From positions 173,132 through 237,131 of the forward strand of contig DEFD01000018.1 of assembly GCA_002350615.1 (NCBI GenBank): a DNA stretch of 64,000 nt, read 5' to 3'. Made by a program: the position numbers and the translations under genes. Below are positions 58,382-64,000 of the stretch, piece by piece. The notes below the pieces were generated by a model. It searched no databases and was not told where the DNA came from. It was given only the letters and a program-made list of their open reading frames with translations. This stretch comes from Bacteroidales bacterium UBA2861. Its GTDB lineage: Bacteria; Bacteroidota; Bacteroidia; Bacteroidales; UBA932. Within the stretch, counting starts at the first letter, position 1; every line of letters starts with the position of its first letter.

Positions 58382-58412
58382 CGTAATTATTGACTGTATA
58401 ACTGATTCAAAA

Positions 58413-61400
58413 ATGAAAAAGATCTTTTTCCTCTGTCTGGCAGCGCTTTCGCTTGCCATGTTTTCGTGTGTCAAGCAGGAAGACATTGACAATCTCCAGC
58501 AACAGATTGATGAGTTGAAATCCAACGAAATCGCAACGGTGCAGCAGCAGCTGACCGCAATCAACGGCACATTGGCAACGCTGCAGACGACTGACAGCGA
58601 ACTCCGTGGCTACATCAGCACCCTCCAGCAGCAGGAGAGCGCCCTTGCGCAGGCCGACCAGGACCTGGAAGGCAGCATCTCAAGCCTGAGGACGGAACTC
58701 TCCGGTGAGATTAATACCGCCAAGGCGAACGCTCTTGCCCAGCTTGACGCTTATAAGGCAACCGTGAGCACCCAGCTTGCCGCCCTTAGTGCCAGCATAG
58801 ATTCGCTCAAGACAAAGGATACTGAGCTACAGTCACAGATAACAGCCCTTCGCAGTTATATCGACGGCGACCTTAAGACATACATCGACAACGGCGACAA
58901 CAGCGTAAAGACCTGGGCTTCGGCAACTTTTGCCACGCTCACTCAGTATAACGCGACAGCAAACATAGTGGCTGGTATTCAGGGAGATATCACTTCCATC
59001 AACTCACGTCTGGACCAGATCAGTGCCGGCGTCAGCAGCGCTGAACTCCAGCAGGCTCTGAACGCCCTAGACTCCGACCATCAGACAAAACTCAACAAAG
59101 CGGTGAGCGACTGCAACAGCGCGATAGAAACAGCAAAAAATGAGATAACCGCCGCTTACACCACGGCTATTGCCAACGCAATATCCAGCAGTGAGCGCAG
59201 TATGAGGACCTGGGTGAACAACCAACTCTCCGGCTATTACACCATAGCCCAGACCGATGCTAAGATTGCTGCCCTCAAGACCAACCTCGAAGGTCAGCTC
59301 AACACCCAGAAGACTTACCTTCAGGGACTCATCTCCAGCCTGGAGACCAGCCTTACCACTAAAATAAACGGGAATAAAACCCTTATTGATGGCTTACAGA
59401 GCCAGGTAAACACTTTATCAAGCGACTTCTCCGAGCTCGCTGGCACAGTGGCCACCAACTCCAGGAGCATCTCAACTAATGCGTATAATATCGCGGCCAA
59501 CGCAAGAAGCATCGCTGCAAACGCCGGCGACATTGACGCCTGCGAGGGTCTCATCGCAGAGAACAAACGCCTCATCAATGATAATGCCGCCGCAATTTCC
59601 TCCAACGCTTCCGCCATCACCGCCCTCCAGACAAGAGCCACGACCAACGAGTCTTCCATCTCGAAGAACGCAACGGACATTGCTAAGAACGCGGAGGATA
59701 TCGCCGAAAACGCTGAACTCATTGCAGCCAATGCTACCGCAATCAGCAACAACGCCCAGGCCATCAGCGACAATGCTGCGGCGATCTCCCAGCTGCGCAC
59801 GGACCTTGGGACCGCTCGCGCTGAAATTACCGCCGCCTACCAGCAAGCAATCAACACCGCAATTACGACACTGGACGGGAAAATTACCGGAGACATTGCA
59901 ACTGAGGTAGATAATATCAACAATAGAATCGATGCACAGATTCTTACCGTTGAAGCTGCAATAAATGCGCTTACAGCAAGAGTCTCAACCTGCGAGAATG
60001 AAATCAACAGCATTAAAAATGAACTTTCTGGCGTCAAGCAGGATATCAATGAAATGCAAGGACAGATTTCCAGCGCTCAACAGCAGATTGCAAGCATTTA
60101 TGGCACTTTAGATTCCCTACGAACAGCAGACGCTGTGATTCAAGGTTACATAACCGTTCTTCAACAACAGCAAAATGCATTGGAGCAAGCCCAGAATAAC
60201 CTCAGCAATAGCATCACTGATTTGCGCAACGAGATTGGAGCGGACATGTCAGAGGCTAAAGCAGACATACTTGCTCGCTTGGAAGAATATAAGACTAGTA
60301 TCCAATCGCAGATAATAGGAATATCTGGCGTCATTGATTCTTTGAAGAATAACGATTTGGAATTAAAACAAAGGATAGATGAACTGAAACTATATGTGGA
60401 TAACGAGATTAGTAGCACCAGGGACTGGGCATCCACCACATTTGCGACACTGGAGCAATACAATGCAACTGCTGACATAGTAGCAGCGATTCAGGGTGAT
60501 ATTGCGACAATTAATACGAGACTCGACGCTCTTGAATCAGCAAAACAAGAAATCAATGAAGCAATTGCGGCTCTTGACGCCGATCATCAGGCTAGAATCA
60601 GTCAAGCGGTTAATCAATGCAATAGTGCCATCGCAACCGCAAAAGAAGAGATCGCCACGGCTTACACATCCGCGATACAAGATGCCATTGCAGCGTGTGA
60701 ATCTGGCATTCAGAGTTGGGTTTCGGATCAACTTTCCGGGTATTATACTATTGCTCAAACAGATGCCTTGATCGCGACCTTGAAAGCGGACCTGGAAGGC
60801 CAGCTCAACAGTCAGAAAGCTTATCTTCTTGGGCTTATTACCAATCTTGAAACGAACCTCACAAACAAGATAGATGCTAACAAAACCCTGATAAACGCAC
60901 TTCAAGCAAAGGCAGACTCTCTATCGAGTAACATCTCAGAACTAGCCGGAACTGTTGTTGCCAATTCAAACAGAATCTCTACCAACGCAGAAAGCATCGC
61001 ATCAAACGCAAGAAGCATCGCAAGCAATGCCAGCGACATCCAGACTTGTGAAGAGCTCATTGCCGACAACAAGCGCCTCATCAACGAAAACGCATCCGCA
61101 ATTTCGTCCAACAACTCCGTCATCAGTTCTTTGGATACTAGGATTACAACTAGTGAATCTGATATTGCATCCAATGCATCAAGAATAGCAGGGAATGCTG
61201 AAGATATTGCCGCTAATGCCGAGTTGATAGCTTCAAATGCAACTGCAATTAGCAATAATGCCCAGGCGATTAGCGACAACGCTGCGGCCATCGCTCAACT
61301 CCGTAGCGATCTTGGCACGGCCCGCACCGAGATTACAACCGCGTATCAGCAGGCCATAAGCACTGCCATCAGCACGCTTGACGGTCAACTACGCGGTCAG

Positions 61401-62957
61401 CTAGCAACAGAGGTTGCGACCATAAACGCCAGAATAGATGATAAAGTATCTTCTATTAACTCCACAATTACGGCTCTTACCGCAAGAGTATCCACTTGTG
61501 AAAATGATATCAATGACATAAGGGGCATCATACAGACGATGCAGCAAGATATCGATGAACTAAAGGATAAAGTTTCAGATCTTATTGCCAGGATACAGTC
61601 AGTAACTTTCGTTCCGGCATATTCCGACGGTAAGGTTGCTGTCAGTTACGGGTATGATGGGGCTTATATCCCCAGAACAGCGAGTTTTGACTACGAAATA
61701 AGGCCAGCTTCCGCCGCAGCCGAACTGGCCCAGATCTGGCAGTCTGTCTTGAGCATAAACGCCGTTTATACCATAACCAGATCAGCACCTGAGGTAGCGC
61801 AACTTGAAATAACTAATGTTGTCGCGGAAAGAGGCTTTTTAACCATCACCGTCAAGGCAGATGGCCTGAAACAAGACTTTTTTAGCGGTCTTTGCTCCGC
61901 AAGCACATCGTTGACCATAACTGATGGTAACAGTAATATCCAAAGTGCGTACACGCCCATCTTCCCCAAGCCGGATCTTGTAACTTACGCTGATCCGAAT
62001 TTCAGCAGTTACTGCGTATCCCATTTTGACACGGATGGCGACGGCGGAATTAGTGAGAAAGAAGCTTTTTCCATAACTCGTATCGAGTGTCAGAATCTTT
62101 CTATTGCTGATTTGAGCGGGCTCGAGTACAGCCCCAATCTAACATATCTTGATTGTTCCGGGAACGCTATTACAGCTCTCAATGTAGACAGTAATTTATC
62201 TCTGGAAAAATTGGATTGTTCAAACAATGGCCTAAATGCTATCAGCGTCAGCCATAATACTGGCCTTAAACACCTCAATGTCTCAGGCAATGCCGACATT
62301 TCTTCACTTTCTTTAGAGCTTAATACGGCCCTGGACACATTGAATGCAGCCAATACTGGCATAACTGATATTGATCTTACTTTCAATACTGCCCTGGAAT
62401 ATTTGAACGTATCTGCCACTTCTCTCTCCGTTCTCGATGTATCAAGCAATACCAACCTTTCCCATTTGGAATATAATGGTTGCTCAATAAATGCTACAGG
62501 ATTAAAAGTAGGATCTTATGTTAATATCGCCAACCACCCAGGTGTCGTTTTTTATTCCTCAGGAGACACAGTGAAAGTCATATCAACAGCACTTACAGGG
62601 AAAATATGGAGTTCTGATGTATCACAAACGACAAGTGCGACTAGTCTTACAGATGGAATGACAAACACCAACGTTATTCTATCTATTTCTCCCGCAGCAC
62701 AATGGTGTCGTGATAAAGGAGAAAAGTGGTATTTGCCAGCACTCGATGAAATGAAAGAAGTATTACGTAATAACAATTATATTAATGAGACCTTCTCTGC
62801 CCTTGGGGTACAATTACTTGGAACTGAGAACAATCCTTACTGGACATCTACCACCTATGACGCAACTACGGCTCGTACACTAAAACTGAGTAATGGTGAA
62901 AATAAAAACAATAATAAAAAAAGCACATTAAATGTTCGTGCAGTCAGGGTTTTATAA
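58413..62957 (+). CDS. Giant coiled-coil stalk lipoprotein with LRR and DUF1566-like tip
   Basis: The protein has 1514 residues with a lipobox (LAALSLAMFSC, Cys19). Residues ~22-1060 are coiled coil built of two diverged ~500-residue copies: QLSGYYTIAQTDAKIAALKT in the first and QLSGYYTIAQTDALIATLKA in the second. Each copy contains a run of I-x-x-N-A heptads (DIAKNAEDIAENAELIAANA) that place Asn in the core, as in trimeric adhesin stalks. Then come a beta domain (FVPAYSDGKVAVSYGYDGAY), an EF-hand-like loop (HFDTDGDGGISEKEAFSI), leucine-rich repeats (LTYLDCSGNAITALNVDSNL) and a C-terminal DUF1566/FISUMP-like domain (WYLPALDEMKEVLRN, PYWTSTTYD). It should stand far out from the outer membrane as an adhesin. 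The second half is more A/T-rich than the first. Confidence 0.85.
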   Translation: MKKIFFLCLAALSLAMFSCVKQEDIDNLQQQIDELKSNEIATVQQQLTAINGTLATLQTTDSELRGYISTLQQQESALAQADQDLEGSISSLRTELSGEINTAKANALAQLDAYKATVSTQLAALSASIDSLKTKDTELQSQITALRSYIDGDLKTYIDNGDNSVKTWASATFATLTQYNATANIVAGIQGDITSINSRLDQISAGVSSAELQQALNALDSDHQTKLNKAVSDCNSAIETAKNEITAAYTTAIANAISSSERSMRTWVNNQLSGYYTIAQTDAKIAALKTNLEGQLNTQKTYLQGLISSLETSLTTKINGNKTLIDGLQSQVNTLSSDFSELAGTVATNSRSISTNAYNIAANARSIAANAGDIDACEGLIAENKRLINDNAAAISSNASAITALQTRATTNESSISKNATDIAKNAEDIAENAELIAANATAISNNAQAISDNAAAISQLRTDLGTARAEITAAYQQAINTAITTLDGKITGDIATEVDNINNRIDAQILTVEAAINALTARVSTCENEINSIKNELSGVKQDINEMQGQISSAQQQIASIYGTLDSLRTADAVIQGYITVLQQQQNALEQAQNNLSNSITDLRNEIGADMSEAKADILARLEEYKTSIQSQIIGISGVIDSLKNNDLELKQRIDELKLYVDNEISSTRDWASTTFATLEQYNATADIVAAIQGDIATINTRLDALESAKQEINEAIAALDADHQARISQAVNQCNSAIATAKEEIATAYTSAIQDAIAACESGIQSWVSDQLSGYYTIAQTDALIATLKADLEGQLNSQKAYLLGLITNLETNLTNKIDANKTLINALQAKADSLSSNISELAGTVVANSNRISTNAESIASNARSIASNASDIQTCEELIADNKRLINENASAISSNNSVISSLDTRITTSESDIASNASRIAGNAEDIAANAELIASNATAISNNAQAISDNAAAIAQLRSDLGTARTEITTAYQQAISTAISTLDGQLRGQLATEVATINARIDDKVSSINSTITALTARVSTCENDINDIRGIIQTMQQDIDELKDKVSDLIARIQSVTFVPAYSDGKVAVSYGYDGAYIPRTASFDYEIRPASAAAELAQIWQSVLSINAVYTITRSAPEVAQLEITNVVAERGFLTITVKADGLKQDFFSGLCSASTSLTITDGNSNIQSAYTPIFPKPDLVTYADPNFSSYCVSHFDTDGDGGISEKEAFSITRIECQNLSIADLSGLEYSPNLTYLDCSGNAITALNVDSNLSLEKLDCSNNGLNAISVSHNTGLKHLNVSGNADISSLSLELNTALDTLNAANTGITDIDLTFNTALEYLNVSATSLSVLDVSSNTNLSHLEYNGCSINATGLKVGSYVNIANHPGVVFYSSGDTVKVISTALTGKIWSSDVSQTTSATSLTDGMTNTNVILSISPAAQWCRDKGEKWYLPALDEMKEVLRNNNYINETFSALGVQLLGTENNPYWTSTTYDATTARTLKLSNGENKNNNKKSTLNVRAVRVL

Positions 62958-63019
62958 CAGAAAACCAGGCTAAATATTTATATAAATCATTCATTATCAA
63001 CTTCTTAATTATTTGCATT

Positions 63020-63178
63020 ATGAAAAAGATTATAAATGAACAACCGTTCCTCCGGGAAACGCCCGATGACGGAGAAATTATTCCTCCTGAAAAAGAAAAC
63101 CGTGGAAACGGGGACATTCTCCCTAAAAAACAACCAGAACAGGGAGCACAAGGAAAGAAGATTTTGTTAAATGATTAA
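63020..63178 (+). CDS. 52-residue polar peptide gene after the stalk gene
   Basis: The ORF begins MKKIINEQPFLRETPDDGEI and continues with Pro, Glu, Lys and Gly residues (PPEKENRGNGDILPKKQPEQ), ending KKILLND. It has no signal peptide and looks disordered. With the next two genes it forms an A/T-rich group in the same direction. A peptide of this kind could be a substrate or precursor, but nothing proves it. Confidence 0.45.
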   Translation: MKKIINEQPFLRETPDDGEIIPPEKENRGNGDILPKKQPEQGAQGKKILLND

Positions 63179-63189
63179 AGTGATTAGTT

Positions 63190-63489
63190 ATGAGCGAGAA
63201 AGCTACTCCCATTATTTTGTGCCAGACAACATGTAGCACGATTAACCATATTATTTCTCCTGACCAGAGCAGGGAGGATAATAATGATATGATAAAGAAA
63301 GCCATTGATTATCTTACTGCTAAGCATTATGCCATGCTCGATGGGGCAACGTATGATGTGTGCAGTTTAGAAGCGTTTATCAAAAAAGCATCTTCTCTTA
63401 GCACATGTGACGAAGAAGAACTTATGAAATATGCAGATGACGCATTAAAAAGAATCGCGCCTTCTTTGACTATTATAAAAACTGTTTAA
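63190..63489 (+). CDS. Small unknown protein (99 aa)
   Basis: This protein begins MSEKATPIILCQTTCSTINH and has a helical acidic remainder (MIKKAIDYLTAKHYAMLDGA, STCDEEELMKYADDALKRIA). Four Cys residues are spread over it. It starts 11 bp after the previous ORF and ends 2 bp before the next, so the three are probably one operon. No family is recognised. Confidence 0.5.
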   Translation: MSEKATPIILCQTTCSTINHIISPDQSREDNNDMIKKAIDYLTAKHYAMLDGATYDVCSLEAFIKKASSLSTCDEEELMKYADDALKRIAPSLTIIKTV

Positions 63490-63491
63490 CA

Positions 63492-63974
63492 ATGACAATA
63501 GAAAACGAATTAGATTACAATAAGGGACTGGATATTAATAGGATTAACCAAGAACCAATTCTACTAAATGAGCAAGAGATAATTGATGAAAATACTGATT
63601 TGGCTATTTCTAAGAAACTGGTTGATGAAGATGGTGATACCATTCTTCTGATTGAAGCTGGACGCGATTGGATTGATAGGGCTGAACTCAACAGGTATGT
63701 ATTCGGATGCTTCATCCGCAGATTTGAATACATAAAAGAGTTTCTCGATTGTCCTTTTTTCGGATTATTGAATGAGTTTATTCAAAAATTTGAGAATAGA
63801 GTTGAGGTAATGCCCATTCCAGATGAACAAAGTGGGCTGTCTGCACGTTATCACTATTTATGGGCCAAAAGGCCTGAAAATAGGCACTGCCTCATTGCTT
63901 CTTTACTTAAATTGCCCCCTCTCCCAAAGAATGGAGATTATATCATTTATAAAAAGAATCTTAACAATAGGTGA
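63492..63974 (+). CDS. Small unknown protein (160 aa)
   Basis: The protein has 160 residues. The N-terminal third is very acidic (LNEQEIIDENTDLAISKKLV), and the rest is helical with aromatic residues (RAELNRYVFGCFIRRFEYIK, EFLDCPFFGLLNEFIQKFEN). It ends in a basic stretch. It looks cytoplasmic. Base composition is clearly lower in GC than the genes before 58 kb, suggesting transfer. No family is recognised. Confidence 0.5.
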   Translation: MTIENELDYNKGLDINRINQEPILLNEQEIIDENTDLAISKKLVDEDGDTILLIEAGRDWIDRAELNRYVFGCFIRRFEYIKEFLDCPFFGLLNEFIQKFENRVEVMPIPDEQSGLSARYHYLWAKRPENRHCLIASLLKLPPLPKNGDYIIYKKNLNNR

Positions 63975-64000
63975 TAATTGTCCACTGCCACCCAAAACTG

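Noticed and set aside
28321..62957. A complete diversity-generating retroelement
   Set aside because: Candidate target-type domains exist, but no reverse transcriptase, accessory protein or template repeat was seen in the window.

Overview
The window is a stretch of chromosome from a member of the Bacteroidota, most likely an uncultured Bacteroidales (an Alistipes or Cryptobacteroides-like genome would fit the fairly high GC and gene content). Supporting signs are the -7 promoter element TAnnTTTG seen in many intergenic gaps, lipoproteins with short lipoboxes, fimbrillin-like and FISUMP/DUF1566-like surface proteins, and a compact division and cell wall (dcw) cluster. Species cannot be fixed from the sequence alone.

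Region 1 (1 to about 25.4 kb) is a tailed-phage prophage read almost entirely on the minus strand and cut by the left edge. In transcription order it has two HTH regulators with their own operators, small early genes, two DNA methyltransferases, a large primase-helicase, a HicAB toxin-antitoxin pair, a repeat-rich non-coding gap, the head genes (S49 protease, major capsid), several unassigned structural genes, a PLD-like protein, the terminase pair, portal, adaptor-type proteins and the start of the tape measure gene. Cargo genes with their own promoter and terminators sit directly before the tape measure: a DUF5678-like/retropepsin pair and a secreted protein. They are separated by a decayed copy of the tape measure 5' end. 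No integrase or transposase of the phage is inside the window.

Region 2 (25.4 to 31.6 kb) is accessory. It holds a 128-nt element that folds into a nearly perfect four-way cloverleaf inside a small gene, a RAYT (HUH/Y1) transposase flanked by two 91-bp copies of a double-hairpin repeat, a low-molecular-weight tyrosine phosphatase, a FISUMP lipoprotein, a BadF-type sugar kinase, a second HicAB pair and RadC.

Region 3 (31.7 to 49.1 kb) is the core dcw operon: mraZ, rsmH, ftsL, ftsI, murE, mraY, murD, ftsW, murG, murC, ftsQ, ftsA, ftsZ, then gltX and rpiB and a terminator. Four TGGAA repeats with an exact 10-bp period lie before mraZ and look like its operator.

Region 4 (49.1 to 64 kb) is a surface and signalling region. 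It has a fimbrillin-like lipoprotein split by one in-frame TAG, a histidine acid phosphatase fused to a probable beta-propeller, tRNA-Leu(CAG), an HTH-like regulator, a membrane-anchored Ser/Thr kinase, an outer-membrane barrel protein, a FISUMP lipoprotein, a 1514-residue coiled-coil stalk lipoprotein with LRR and DUF1566-like tip, and three small unknown genes. The regulator gene and the stalk gene share an unusual operator of TTGAACTC units repeated every 11 bp, ending at the same distance from the -7 box. Several genes here and in region 2 have the -7 box only 2 to 6 nt before the ATG, suggesting leaderless mRNAs.
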